DNA from: Vanrija pseudolonga | Taxonomy: Eukaryota > Basidiomycota > Tremellomycetes > Trichosporonales > Trichosporonaceae | Direction of reading: 5' to 3' | Assembly: GCF_020906515.1 (NCBI RefSeq) | Contig: NC_085852.1 | Location: 248,001 to 312,000 of the forward strand | DNA length: 64,000 nucleotides | In this document: positions 1 through 9,230 of the stretch, one piece after another | Layout of the letters: every line of letters starts with the position of its first letter | How positions within the stretch are numbered: position 1 is the first letter of the stretch | Position numbers and translations under genes: made by a program | The notes under the pieces: model-generated | What the model was told of the DNA's origin: nothing | Seen by the model: the letters and a program-made list of their open reading frames with translations, nothing else | Database searches by the model: none

Positions 1-275
1 CGAAGGATCCAGTCGGCGCCGCGGCCTCGCTGGCTGCGTCTCTTGCGCGTGCCGTCGACCAGTGGAATCGGCGGCTCGAGCTCACCATCGTCGGACTGGA
101 GCAGTTCGGCCAGCGCGACCACCGGGATTCACCTAGCGAGGTGCCCTTCTTCCCCTTCTTCCGGGAGAACCGCGGGATCGAGGTCTTGTTCCTCGGCGTG
201 AGGATGGTGACGCTGCAAGAGTGGTGGGCTGAGATTGGAACGCGGAAGGACGTCGAGGGCGTGTGGGTCGACTGA
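1..275 (+). CDS. F-box-like family protein, C-terminal part (5' end outside window)
   Basis: The reading frame is open from the left edge (first full codon at base 3) to a TGA at 273-275, giving the last 90 residues of a protein. It holds the two hallmarks of the C-terminal half of the family that fills the next 6 kb: a LTIVGLEQF strand and the terminal EWWAEIGTRKDVEGVWVD. The rest lies to the left of the window. The function is unknown. By analogy with its full-length paralogues it would carry an F-box-like N-terminus, and so might be a substrate adaptor of a ubiquitin ligase (inference). Confidence 0.8.
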   Translation, partial: KDPVGAAASLAASLARAVDQWNRRLELTIVGLEQFGQRDHRDSPSEVPFFPFFRENRGIEVLFLGVRMVTLQEWWAEIGTRKDVEGVWVD

Positions 276-430
276 GGAACACACGCACCGATGCGGCATT
301 CTGGAGATCTGAGCGCATTGGCCACCTCAGATCCGTGCGACGGCGGGCGTCTTTATAAACCCCCTTTAACACCTATGTCTTGTGCAACTTCTCTGTCTCT
401 CACCAGGCCCTCTCAAATACCATCCTGACA

Positions 431-1426
431 ATGCCCGTCACAATCGACCACACGGCGTACCCGTACATCATCGACCTCATCATCGAGCACGCGCCCCTGG
501 CATCGATCAGGCGACTCGGTGCCACCTCACGCGCATTCCGCAGTCGACTGCAACTCCACCATGCGGTTCTCAAGCTCCAGCCGGGCGCGAAGCGAGTCGA
601 ACTGGTGCATTCTGACCGCTGGGGCGACGACGGCAGCCCATATCCACCCCTCATCCTCACCACCCCTGGTGGTCGAGCCCTCCCGCTCACGCCGGGAAAA
701 GTGCGTGTCCTGGATCATGTTGTGAGGGAACGACCTGGACCGCTCCTCTCAAACGCGTTCACGTCAATCGACACCCTCCGGCGCATGAACGGCGCCTACG
801 ACATAGCCGGTCCGACTATCTTCTACCCGACTCGGATCGTTGTTGACTTTGTGCATGTGCGCGAGCAGTCCCCGTCCTACAGCGGGCTGATGTCGAACGG
901 CAGCAGGGACAAGATCAACATTGTCGTACCGCTTGGCGCGACCAAGTACGTCGTGCATCTGAAACTCAGCCACTCGGTGTCGTCCTCGGCCACTCCCATG
1001 ATCACTGTCGAGATCGACAACGAGTACGCAGCGCTCGGTCACCTGGTGTTCGCCCTTTCTGTCCCGAGTAACAACGACCTTTTCTCGTGGGGGTTCCTGC
1101 ACTCTGCCATCTGCTCTGCAACTCGCTTTTGGACTGGTGACGGGCCAAGTCTGTCGATAACGGTTGTCGGTCTGGAACGTGTCAACGACCCGCCGACGGC
1201 CGACCAGCTCTGGGCCCAGCTGGCCCGGTACGTCTCCGTGTGGAAAGCCCAGCGGGCGCCGATATGGTGGGGCGATAAGACCCGCAAGGAGGAGGTACGG
1301 CGTGCGATACGGCTCGTCACATTTGAGGAGTGGTGGGTTGAACTTGGAGCCCGAAAGGAGGTCGAGGGGGTGTGGGTTGATTGGAAGGAGTCGGGCTGGT
1401 CGTCAATTAGGAGTGGTAAAAGATAG
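431..1426 (+). CDS. F-box-like family protein (331 aa), single exon
   Basis: This intronless gene begins at the ATG that gives MPVTIDHTAYP, the start shared with paralogues. An in-frame ATG at 380 would add 17 residues of leader that are not conserved. Residues 6-45 (DHTAYPYIIDLIIEHAP... LGATSRAFRSRL) have the helix spacing of an F-box: hydrophobic residues, then a Leu-rich helix, then a SRxFR segment. Further on come TLRRMNGAY (115-123), VVDFVHV (~137-143), a VVGLERV strand (~245) and the terminal EEWWVELGARKEVEGVWVD. No Leu-rich or WD repeats are seen, so the substrate-binding part is undefined. It is part of a head-to-tail array with about 160 bp between genes. F-box identity is inferred from pattern only. 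Confidence 0.85.
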   Translation: MPVTIDHTAYPYIIDLIIEHAPLASIRRLGATSRAFRSRLQLHHAVLKLQPGAKRVELVHSDRWGDDGSPYPPLILTTPGGRALPLTPGKVRVLDHVVRERPGPLLSNAFTSIDTLRRMNGAYDIAGPTIFYPTRIVVDFVHVREQSPSYSGLMSNGSRDKINIVVPLGATKYVVHLKLSHSVSSSATPMITVEIDNEYAALGHLVFALSVPSNNDLFSWGFLHSAICSATRFWTGDGPSLSITVVGLERVNDPPTADQLWAQLARYVSVWKAQRAPIWWGDKTRKEEVRRAIRLVTFEEWWVELGARKEVEGVWVDWKESGWSSIRSGKR

Positions 1427-1589
1427 GGTAGTGGTCATTATTAGAAGTCTTCACGCCATTACAAATCCATTAACAATGGACTCCGTTGCCGGCGGGGATG
1501 ATGCCCGCGTGCACATAAGAAACGACACACAACCTCCTGGCACCAACAACCTCACTGCCCATCTCTCTCCCAAACCCCAAATACCCGAG

Positions 1590-2591
1590 ATGCCCATCAT
1601 CATCGACCATACAGCGTATCCCCTGCTCATGGACCTCATCATCGGGTATGCGCCGCCCGAGTCGCTCAAGCAGCTGAGCGCCACGTCGCGGTCCTTGCGA
1701 CGGCGGCTCCTCCACCACGCCGAGCTCAAGGTGGCGCCCGGCGCGAAGAAGGTCAAAGTGCCGGGCCAGTATGACCCCCAGGTAGTGACGTGGGGCGACA
1801 ACGAGAACATACACCCTCCCTTTGTGCTCACCGCCGCGGACAGCGGGCAGACCCTTCCCCTCCTCCCGGCCGCCGTGCGCGTCCTCGACCAGGTCACGAC
1901 TTACCGCCCGAGCCCTGCCCTCGGAGACGCATTCACCTCCATCGCGACCCTGCGGCGCATGAACGGCGCGTTCGGGATGAATGGCTCGTCACCGTTCCAC
2001 CCCGCCCTGACGGTCGTCGACTTTGTGCGCGTCGCCAAGCAGGAGGAGGATCCCCGCGTGCGGTGGAACGGGGAGAGCAAGATCAATGCCATCGTTCCGC
2101 CCGGCACGACGCGATACATCCTCCACATGCGTGTCGACGACCCCGCGACGAAGGTGAAGTACGGCAACCAGATTGTCGTGGTGAACAACTTTGTTGGCGT
2201 CGAGGACCTCGTCTTCGTCTGTTGGTTCCCCGGACCAAAGGTCAAGGGCCAGAGGTTCAACAGCACGTTCCTGTACTCTGCGGTGATTTCCGCGCTTGAG
2301 GAGTGGTCCGGCACAGGGCTCTCGGTCACGATCGTCGGACTCGAACGCGCCCACAACCCGCCGAAACTCGACACCCTATGGACCGAGATGGGGCGATACG
2401 TCTCCTCGGCTGAACGCACGTACGGGCAAGAGACTGAGGTCGTGTGGTGGGGCGACGGCGAGCGAAAGGAGCAGGTACGGAGCGCCATCCGCTCGCTCGC
2501 TGTCGAACAGTGGTGGGCCGAGCTGGGGTCGGAGCGTAAGGACATCGAGGGGGTGTGGCCGGCCGCAGCGGACCGCGAGCCCCTACTCTAG
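1590..2591 (+). CDS. F-box-like family protein (333 aa), single exon
   Basis: This second complete member of the array is in one exon. The start MPIIIDHTAYPLLMDLI aligns with the neighbours. The frame is open further upstream (to about 1164), but that part overlaps the preceding gene and is not conserved. It shows the F-box-like N-terminus (~1-45, SATSRSLRRRL), TLRRMNGAFG (~120), VVDFVRV (~140), YILHMRV (~180), TIVGLERAHNPP (~255) and the terminal VEQWWAELGSERKDIEGVWP. It is closest to the member at 431-1426: both share a basic LKxxPGAKxV segment and a WGDxxR/ERKE(E/Q)VRxAIR motif near the C-terminus. This suggests a recent duplication. Confidence 0.85.
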   Translation: MPIIIDHTAYPLLMDLIIGYAPPESLKQLSATSRSLRRRLLHHAELKVAPGAKKVKVPGQYDPQVVTWGDNENIHPPFVLTAADSGQTLPLLPAAVRVLDQVTTYRPSPALGDAFTSIATLRRMNGAFGMNGSSPFHPALTVVDFVRVAKQEEDPRVRWNGESKINAIVPPGTTRYILHMRVDDPATKVKYGNQIVVVNNFVGVEDLVFVCWFPGPKVKGQRFNSTFLYSAVISALEEWSGTGLSVTIVGLERAHNPPKLDTLWTEMGRYVSSAERTYGQETEVVWWGDGERKEQVRSAIRSLAVEQWWAELGSERKDIEGVWPAAADREPLL

Positions 2592-2795
2592 GCCGTGGTG
2601 ACCTCCGTGTATGCATGGCGGCGCCGACGTCGCATCGAATATAGCTGAAGCAGACTCGGCGTCGCCTCCTCGCAGAGAGCTGACTGCTGCGGATGACGGG
2701 ACGCTCCGGCGGCATCCAGGCACCGAGTTGTTGACGTCAACAACGACAATCCTCACCACCACCTCACCACTTCGTCCTTCTCACCCTACCTCACC

Positions 2796-3779
2796 ATGCA
2801 AACGCTCGACCACACGGCCTACCCCGACATCCTCGACCGCATAATCGACCTCTCGCCGCCTGAGGCCCTAGCATCACTGCGGCTGGCATCCCGATACTGC
2901 CGCGACCGCGCCACCGCAGCACTGCTCTCGCACGCGGTCCTCGAGCCGCGCTGGCTCGAAGCGGCCGTTCCGCCATGGCACTCGGATGACGCCAGCTCGT
3001 GGCCGTACCTCTTCTCTCTGAAGGGCAGGTGGCTGCCGTACCTCCCGCACCTGGTACGCACGCTCGACGTCCGCAGCGACAACCACCCCAGCGAAGAGCT
3101 GTCGGGCGAGTTCACTTCCCTCGACACACTCAGGCGCATGCGGGGCGCATACGCTGACCCGTACGATGACTTCGGCGATCCCAGGGGCTTCACCTACCCG
3201 CCGTTCTTCCAGCCCTCCGCAGCGACAGTCGTAGACTTTGTCGAGGCACCATTCGGCTATACGCCCGGTCTCGACATCGCAGTCCACGCGAGCGAGAGAT
3301 ACATCTTGCACGTCGATCTCATCCGCACCGACGAGGAATCGCATGGTCTCAGCATCCGGAATGCCCTGCAGACGCCGAACTTCACTCTGGTGCTTTGGGC
3401 TCGGGACCGCGAGCCCCTCGAGTTCCCCCGCTACATACTGTTCGAGGCGCTCTTCCACTTCACGCGCGATCTGGACGCGGAGACGCCGCTGTGCTTCACG
3501 GTCGTCGGCCTGGAGGACATGCTTCCCGAGCCCAACTCAAAGTATGTTTGGGGCCGCGGCGAGAACACCCAAGAGTCGCTATGGGACGGGTTGATGGCTT
3601 TCCTCGCCGATGAGTGTGGCCACTGTACCCCGCGCGCTGCATTCTGGGACGACCCCGTACTTGCGGAGGAGGTAGGGCGGGGGTTCAGAGTGCTTTCACG
3701 CGAGCAGTGGTGGGAGGAGCTGGGGGATAGGAGGGAGCTCGTGGGTGTGTGGCCGCCCGAGGCGAGTGCTGGACCGTAG
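2796..3779 (+). CDS. F-box-like family protein (327 aa), single exon
   Basis: The ATG at 2796 gives MQTLDHTAYPDILDRIIDLS, followed by ALASLRLASRYCRDRA, the F-box-like helix pair. Downstream are LDTLRRMRGAYADPYDDFGD (~105-125), TVVDFVEAPFGY, YILHVDL, FTVVGLEDM and the terminal REQWWEELGDRRELVGVWPPE. Together with the next gene it forms a subfamily marked by SRYCRD, LPYLPHLVRTLD and LWDGLMAFLADE segments that the first two members lack. The gene lies about 200 bp from each neighbour. No introns are needed. Confidence 0.85.
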   Translation: MQTLDHTAYPDILDRIIDLSPPEALASLRLASRYCRDRATAALLSHAVLEPRWLEAAVPPWHSDDASSWPYLFSLKGRWLPYLPHLVRTLDVRSDNHPSEELSGEFTSLDTLRRMRGAYADPYDDFGDPRGFTYPPFFQPSAATVVDFVEAPFGYTPGLDIAVHASERYILHVDLIRTDEESHGLSIRNALQTPNFTLVLWARDREPLEFPRYILFEALFHFTRDLDAETPLCFTVVGLEDMLPEPNSKYVWGRGENTQESLWDGLMAFLADECGHCTPRAAFWDDPVLAEEVGRGFRVLSREQWWEELGDRRELVGVWPPEASAGP

Positions 3780-3985
3780 GCTGTGGTAGGTTGTCAGCGT
3801 GCACTAGCACGCATGCATGTGCTTCACACTCTTCCCCGTGGAGGACGATAGGCAACTTGTACGAGATGTGTTAGGGTCGTACAGTTGTCTCACGTCCCGA
3901 GGTGTCTGAATGCCGAATTCCCAGCAGGGCAGGCTCCCGAACCAAACAACTCTCCACTTCGCAACCTCACTCACCCCATCAGACT

Positions 3986-5017
3986 ATGATGACAACGCTC
4001 GACCACACATCCTACCCAGACATCCTGGACCGCATCATCTCCCTTTCGCCGGACGACGTCCTCCCCCAACTGCGCCTGGTGTCGCGGTACTGCCGGGACG
4101 CGGTGGACGCAAGACGGCTCTCCCACGCCGTGCTGGAGGCCAATCCTCGTCGCGACTGCCCGCCCTTGTTCCCGAGCAGAAGCGACGACGTGGACCGTTC
4201 ATGGCCGTTCCTCCTCTCCCTAGCGGGCACGCGGCTGCCATACCTCCCGCACCTCGTCCATACGCTTGACCAACGCGCCGCCGCCCACCCCAGCAAGCAG
4301 CTCTCGAACGACTTCAGCCTGCATACCCTCCGCCGCATGCGTGGCGCGTACGTCGACCCCGTGGGCTACCTCTTCCCCGAGCCGCACTTCCAGCCTCGCG
4401 CGCGAACAATAGTGGACTTTATCGAGGTCATCCGGGTGCGGTTCGCGGAGGGTGATGGGCCGCAGGCGCGGCAATACGTCGACAGCACACTGCACGCGAC
4501 AGAAAGCTATGTTCTCCACCTGCGTGTCGTGCATGCGGGCGCGCGCCCACCAGCTATCACGGTGCGCAATGCCCTCGGCGCGACGCGCTTCACCCTGGTC
4601 CTCTGGCACGGCCACGATGCGCCGCTCGAGCTGCCCCATCTCGGCGTCTACTCGGCCCTCGAGACCTTCCTGCGCGAGTGGGACGGCGGCGAGGTATCCA
4701 TCACGCTCGTCGGTATGGAGGTCGCGGCACCGGAAAGCCGTCCAGAGGCCTCCTGGGCAGCGGGCGGAAGCACCGCCCAAGCGCTGTGGGACGGGTGGAT
4801 GGCGTATCTCGCCGACGAAGCGTACGTCGAGATCGACGAGCGACCCGTGTTCCTCAGGGATGCTGCGCTTGTCGAGCAAGTCAGGCGCGTGTTCAGGGTC
4901 GTCACCTACGCCCAGTGGTGGGCCGAGCTTGGGAGCCGGAGAGAGGTCGAGGGGGTGTGGCCGACCGAGGCCAGCTTCGAAGAGGACGACGATGGAGAGT
5001 GCGCACATGGGTGGTGA
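3986..5017 (+). CDS. F-box-like family protein (343 aa), single exon
   Basis: The start was set at the ATG pair giving MMTTLDHTSYPDILDRII, because the in-frame ATG at 3902 adds 28 residues with no match in paralogues. The protein resembles the 2796-3779 product throughout: LRLVSRYCRDAVDARRLSHA, LPYLPHLVHTLDQ, HTLRRMRGAYVDP, TIVDFIEV, YVLHLRVV, ITLVGMEV, ALWDGWMAYLADEA and AQWWAELGSRREVEGVWP. It ends in an acidic tail (FEEDDDGECAHGW). It is a tandem duplicate of the preceding gene. Its role is unknown apart from the F-box-like N-terminus. Confidence 0.85.
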   Translation: MMTTLDHTSYPDILDRIISLSPDDVLPQLRLVSRYCRDAVDARRLSHAVLEANPRRDCPPLFPSRSDDVDRSWPFLLSLAGTRLPYLPHLVHTLDQRAAAHPSKQLSNDFSLHTLRRMRGAYVDPVGYLFPEPHFQPRARTIVDFIEVIRVRFAEGDGPQARQYVDSTLHATESYVLHLRVVHAGARPPAITVRNALGATRFTLVLWHGHDAPLELPHLGVYSALETFLREWDGGEVSITLVGMEVAAPESRPEASWAAGGSTAQALWDGWMAYLADEAYVEIDERPVFLRDAALVEQVRRVFRVVTYAQWWAELGSRREVEGVWPTEASFEEDDDGECAHGW

Positions 5018-5303
5018 GACTCTGCGATGGACCATGCATGGCTTCGCGGACACAGGTTTATCGTCTGACATCAGCCTAGCATCTTGTCCTTGTGGCCTGC
5101 AGATGCTAGCTGGTCGAAACCATGGTCTTGCCACGCCAGGACGCGGCAGGAGGCGGTCACCTCTGCGAGTAAGGACTTGTGAAACACTCTGATGTCGGAA
5201 GAGGATGTGACGACGACGGGCATCGCATCCACTCCCCGCGACCCCCTCTCACTAGCCTTGTTAACAGTTCTTGGCAGCAGCTGTGCATGTTCAACTTGCA
5301 ACC

Positions 5304-6480
5304 ATGTCCATCAATTACACATCCTTCCCAGGCGTCGTCGATCACATCCTCTCCTACACGGACCGGGAGACATGGCTTGTCCTCAGATCAGTGTGCTCGC
5401 AGTTCCGCGACACGCAACCTCCTGCTCGTGCCGCGCGTTGTCCGCCGCTGGGCAAACCACATGGCCTTCCGTCGACCGTTCCCCGCGTTGGAGGACTATC
5501 CGGGGTCGCGGTCGGACCAGATATTCATCGCGTTCCTCGACTACACGTATTCTCCCGAAGTGAAGGACTTCCTCGAAGCGCTCTCGCCTGAAGAGCTCAC
5601 GCCCGACGGCGAATCCACCGTCGCCCCACCCATGCGCACGTTCCCGGACCAGCAGGCCAACTTCAAATACTGCCCCCCGCTGGAGATGGCGATCGTCAAC
5701 GTGCGGTACGACCCGCGCACCCCCTTGGTCAAGTACGGGTATTTGACAGCCTACGACACGGCGACGGCGCGCGAGGTAGTCGTCTTGTTCACGCCCACCG
5801 AGCTGTGGACTGGGCCGCGGCCGCCCATTGATGCCGTGACCCGGCAACAAAAGTGGCCAATGGGCTTCCTCTTCCCCTTCGCTCACGAGGTCGCGCTCAA
5901 TCTCCGCCAGCAACTGCAGCCGCTGACCTATCGTGAGCTTGTCACCTGCTCGTTTGTGTTCGTCGGCGCCGAGCAGCTCGCCGCGTTCTGGGTCGACGCG
6001 CCAGACTCGCCCTTCACTAACCCGCTCACCTGTGATGCGCTGCATGCCGGCTTTGTCGACACCGTCAAGTTGCACTGGGAGAGCTGGCTCGGGGCCGAGC
6101 CGTTCCCCGATGAGGCGATGAAGGGGCGTGGCGGGTGGGCCGAGGCTGTCAAGTTTGTCACGCTCGAGGAGTGGCAGAGACGTGTCCCGGAGGACATTTA
6201 TCGCCTCGCGACAGTCCCGCCTGCCCAGCCGATTTGGCCGGGGGCGGAGGATGCTTGGAATGAGGAGGAGGAGGAGGAGGAGGAGGAGGAGGAGGAGGAG
6301 GAGGAGGAGGAGGAGGAGGAGGAGGAGGAGGAGGAGGAGGAGGAGGAGGAGGAGGAGGAGGAGGAGGAGGAGGAGGAGGAGGAGGAGGAGGAGGAAGAGC
6401 AAGACGAAACGGAGGAGGACGATGACGACCAGGAGAAGGATGGCGTAGTGATGGGTAGACGAGTACCACGGTTTTTGTAA
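5304..6480 (+). CDS. Divergent F-box-like family member with an apparent frameshift and a 46-Glu tail
   Basis: An F-box-like start (MSINYTSFPGVVDHILSY, then VLRSVCSQFRD) is read in one frame from 5304 to about 5412. The rest (TRNLLLVPRVVRRWANHMAF..., ending at 6480) continues in the next frame with no plausible intron between. It is therefore a recently broken gene, a sequence error, or a gene starting at the ATG at 5461. Conserved C-terminal marks are weak but present: FVFVGAEQLAAFW and VKFVTLEEWQRRVPEDI. After WPGAEDAWN comes a run of 46 Glu codons, then EQDETEEDDDD and a basic end. It is the last gene of the plus-strand block and the most divergent. Confidence 0.6.
6262..6399 (+). repeat. 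(GAG)46 trinucleotide microsatellite coding for poly-Glu
   Basis: GAG is repeated without interruption except for one GAA near the 3' end, 138 bp in all, in frame with the preceding F-box-like gene. Such purine tracts are prone to slippage, so allele length is expected to vary. The opposite strand gives long artefactual Leu and Pro reading frames. Confidence 0.95.
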
Positions 6481-6848
6481 GAGCTGCGTCAGTCGCACGA
6501 ACGTTGTTATGCAATGATATCCGCCTCTTATCATGTTCCTCAGGTCTGGGTTCAATCAGGCAACCCCTAAAGCCAACGGTTCACAAGCCCGACGACTTGG
6601 ACAAGGTTGCATCCGACATACATCGCGGTCATGGCGAGGCACGCCGCCGCGCCGTCTAGGCGGGGTAAAGTGCACCTTGTCGTGAACTCAGTATACACGG
6701 CGTAGTATAGCCAGAGGAGCGCTGCAGTCCGGTCGCGGTCGGCGTGCCCGCTCACCGCAGGACCGACGCCGGCGTCACCTGCGGCTTATGAAGTATAAGT
6801 AGCTGGTCGTCGAACATCTTCCTTCATCCCCCAACACACGACAGCAAC
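6481..6848. other. Intergenic, 368 bp, between the F-box-like block and the SH3b-like genes
   Basis: It holds the promoter of the next gene. A short minus-strand open stretch (6567-6755, 62 residues, hydrophobic towards its end) is present, but has no start context or paralogue, so I do not call it. Confidence 0.5.
6794..6799 (+). promoter_or_regulatory. TATA-like box (TATAAG) of the first SH3b-like gene
   Basis: TATAAG lies 50 bp before the ATG at 6849. The same hexamer occurs 40-50 bp before the ATG of the genes at 9231 and 17002, which suggests short 5' leaders in these secreted-protein genes. Confidence 0.45.
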
Positions 6849-7220
6849 ATGCGCCTCGACCTCATCGCACTTGCATTCGCCACCGCCGCTCTTGCGACGA
6901 CTCCAGTCGACATGGCGCCGCGCGGCACCCACACGGGCGACTTTGGCGGGTACGCGCGCATCACGACCACGGCTAAACGCGTCAACTGCCGCGCTGGGCC
7001 ACACCTCACCTCCCGCGTCGTCCTGCAGCTCCAGCCCGGCGCGAGCGTCCGTGTGCTGCCCAAGTGTCTAGTCGACGGCGACGCCGTCGGCAGCTCGACC
7101 AAGTGGCTCGAGTACTTTGACTACCTCACCACCGACGACGACAAGGCCCACTGCTTCTTCAGCGCCGAGTACGCTTCGTACTCGTACCAGATGGAGCCGC
7201 CTTACTGCAGCGGCCTGTGA
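6849..7220 (+). CDS. Small secreted SH3b-like protein, paralogue 1 (123 aa)
   Basis: MRLDLIALAFATAALATTPV is a typical signal peptide (cleavage near residue 17-20). The mature part begins with TTTAKRVNCRAGPHLTSRVV, which follows the SH3b pattern (x-VN-x-R-x-GP-x-(T/S)-S-x-V-(I/V)) of bacterial-type SH3 domains. It continues with LQLQPGASVRVLPKC, the equivalent of the L..G..V.V strand. Four Cys residues and the ending (AHCFFSAEYASYSYQ... YC) recur in the paralogue at 7988 and, more loosely, in those at 7390 and 9231. The gene is a single exon and the product is probably extracellular. SH3b modules usually bind cell-wall peptides or glycans, and the target here is unknown. The fold assignment comes from motif spacing only. 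Confidence 0.8.
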   Translation: MRLDLIALAFATAALATTPVDMAPRGTHTGDFGGYARITTTAKRVNCRAGPHLTSRVVLQLQPGASVRVLPKCLVDGDAVGSSTKWLEYFDYLTTDDDKAHCFFSAEYASYSYQMEPPYCSGL

Positions 7221-7389
7221 TGTATGTGTTTCGGGGATATACGGTGGCGGGCACCGGGGGTGTGAGGCCTTGTGCGAGCTTATCTGCCCAGCCCAGGCTG
7301 CGGTAATTGTGGGGGTTGTGGCCTCTGGTCAACTATCGTACTTAAGACCAACGCGCAAGGTGGTTAGCAGACGCATCCTCAGCATCACA

Positions 7390-7749
7390 ATGAAGCTCCC
7401 CATCACTGTACTGGCTTTCATCGCCCTCGTCGCCGCGGCTCCAACGCCAGACGCCGCGACCGACGCCACGGCCAACACCGACGCCGCGACCGTCGAGTCC
7501 CGCGCCCTTTCCACCGCGTGGGTCTGGCACGAGTATGCGTCCTGCCGGGGCGCCCCTGGCACCGGGTACGCCGAGGTGCACCGCTACTACAGAAAGGACC
7601 GCTTCCGCGTGTCCTGCTACACTCGTAACGAAAAGGTCGGGCTCACCAACGTGTGGCTCGCTTCCGAGGACCGTCGCTGCTGGGTCTCGGCTGCGGATGT
7701 CGTGAGAACCAGCGGCAAGACGTGGGGTAGCTACTGTCTCTGGACGTAG
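7390..7749 (+). CDS. Small secreted Cys-containing protein, divergent SH3b-like paralogue 2 (119 aa)
   Basis: The signal peptide MKLPITVLAFIALVAAAPTP is followed by an Ala/Thr/Asp-rich propeptide-like stretch (DAATDATANTDAATVESR) and a mature domain of about 75 residues with Cys at YASCRGAPGTGYAEV, VSCYT, RRCWVSA and YCLW. ASCRGAPGTGYAEV aligns with the VNCRAGPHLTSRVV motif of paralogue 1, and KVGLTNVWLASEDRRCWV with the WLY...CWF ending of the others. It is therefore the most diverged copy. The ATG chosen is the one directly before the signal peptide. The open frame further upstream is non-coding. Confidence 0.75.
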   Translation: MKLPITVLAFIALVAAAPTPDAATDATANTDAATVESRALSTAWVWHEYASCRGAPGTGYAEVHRYYRKDRFRVSCYTRNEKVGLTNVWLASEDRRCWVSAADVVRTSGKTWGSYCLWT

Positions 7750-7987
7750 GGTCTGGACAGAGGGGCTGTTGGTGCATGCAGGACCATGGACCTCTGATGC
7801 AAACAGCACGAGCTGAGCTCTTCACAAGCCCTCGGCTGCAGAGTATGGCGACGGAGATGAGATGACGGGAACTTCCAAATGCCCGCTCGTGCCGTCACTT
7901 CGCGTGCCAAGCTCCGCCGGCGAACCCAGAGTGTGAATGCTACATAAACGGCGGTCGGCCCGTGGTCTTGACTCTCATCACCGCGCA

Positions 7988-8314
7988 ATGCAGCTCTCCA
8001 CCATCGCCGTCCTCGCGCTCGCCGCCTCTGCCTCCGCGGCCGCTACCGGCGACGCTGCTGAAGCCGCCGACACGCTCGACGCACGCTGGAAAAAGGCCGA
8101 TGGAGTCGTCATCGTCACCGGTGACATGCTCGCCTGCCGTACCGGGCCCAGCACGAAACGTACCGCCAAACGCCGGTTCGCCAAGGGCACGGCCGTGAAT
8201 GTCAAGTGCCTCGACTTCTCGACCACCATCGGGCCGTGGCTGTATACTCCTGACTACGACTGCTATTTTGCTGCTGCGTGGGCGACGTACAGCAACAAAC
8301 TCCCTATTTGTTAG
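7988..8314 (+). CDS. Small secreted SH3b-like protein, paralogue 3 (108 aa)
   Basis: The signal peptide MQLSTIAVLALAASASAAA is followed by a short acidic linker, a possible Arg-containing processing site (LDARWKK) and the domain. Its core VTGDMLACRTGPSTKRTAKRRFAKGTAVNVKC matches the SH3b layout: an entry strand with CRTGPS, then a basic hairpin, then the KGTxVxVxC strand. The ending PWLYTPDYDCYFAAAWATYS parallels paralogues 1 and 4. It has three to four Cys residues and is a single exon. The ATG was chosen to coincide with the signal peptide. Confidence 0.8.
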   Translation: MQLSTIAVLALAASASAAATGDAAEAADTLDARWKKADGVVIVTGDMLACRTGPSTKRTAKRRFAKGTAVNVKCLDFSTTIGPWLYTPDYDCYFAAAWATYSNKLPIC

Positions 8315-9032
8315 GTTGCGATGATCGTCGAGATACGATAGTGGAGGAGAACGGGCGAGATGCAGAGCCACGACAACTTGACCTTGGACTACGAACTCGG
8401 ATGGGCAGGGAGGCACTAGACTATAAGCCAAACGACTTCGTTCCCAACACCACCCGCCAGCCAAGGCGGGTGTCACAACAACCTGTTGGGAGCATCTATC
8501 GCAACAGAACCACGGTTAGAGCCCGTGAAGAATCCGGTCCTGAGGGGTCAGGCGACGGGTTCGGGGAGTAGGGTCGGTCTCCTTTTGTGTGTGCGGGGGT
8601 GTGGGTGGGCGCGGTGTGTGTGTGGCGACGGTCCTCGAGTCGGGGCCCTTCTGCCCATGCCTCGTCCGGTCCCACTCCAGAGAGCCGGGTTGCCCGAGTA
8701 GAGAGCCGGTATAGATCTACGTTCCGTCGCGGGTGGGCTAGTGGTTGTGCCTGCGCGAGGTGGTACGTGGTCATATCGGGACGACGACGTGAGCAGATCC
8801 GGACGACGACCTGCGACATCGGATGTTTCAGATATGCACCGGGGGTCGAGGGTACGCCTAAAGCCAAAGTTGGTCTGCTCATTGTCGGAGGCACGAGTGG
8901 GACGTCCATATCATCAGATGACTACTGCGGTCAGGTGTTTCAGTTGATTGTTGTTAGCTCGCAACCATCTCGAGGTGCGTGTAACCTCATCTTCAGGCTC
9001 GCTGGACGGGAGAGAGTACCGAACGACGCGCA

Positions 9033-9125
9033 ATGCTCCTCGCCCATACCATCTTTAGCTTTGCTATTCTCAGCTCTCCTCTCGAGGAGGCACGAGTGGC
9101 ATGGTGGGTGAACGATGTCAGTTGA
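9033..9125 (+). pseudogene. Relic signal-peptide exon of a secreted-protein paralogue
   Basis: An ATG opens MLLAHTIFSFAILSSPLEEA, a signal-peptide-like start resembling MLLTNAILVLAALSAPL of the gene 200 bp downstream and MLARTLFTTLVATFALAAP of the Cys-rich peptides near 20 kb. The frame ends after 30 residues with no SH3b or Cys core following. I read it as the surviving 5' end of a decayed copy. A chance match is possible, since such leaders are short. Confidence 0.35.
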
Positions 9126-9182
9126 CTAGCGGCAGGAGGAGACATCAAGTGTAGAGCAGCAAGTCTGCCATTGTCGTCAGCA

Positions 9183-9188
9183 TATAAG
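9183..9188 (+). promoter_or_regulatory. TATA-like box (TATAAG) of the fourth SH3b-like gene
   Basis: TATAAG lies 43 bp upstream of the ATG at 9231, the same spacing as before the genes at 6849 and 17002. Confidence 0.45.
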
Positions 9189-9230
9189 TCGGGTGCGAGG
9201 GGGGTATCTGGGCGTCCCAACCCACCCACC

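Larger units (their letters stand above)
8315..9230. other. Intergenic, 916 bp, within the SH3b-like array
   Basis: This gap is unusually long for the array. Apart from a probable relic leader at 9033-9125 and the promoter of the next gene, I see no coding signal: open frames on either strand lack codon bias or paralogues. The spacing suggests that one copy of the array has decayed here. Confidence 0.5.

Noticed and set aside
5383-6555. Minus-strand frames with long poly-Leu or poly-Pro runs
   Set aside because: They are antisense readings of the (GAG)46 tract and the F-box-like gene that carries it.
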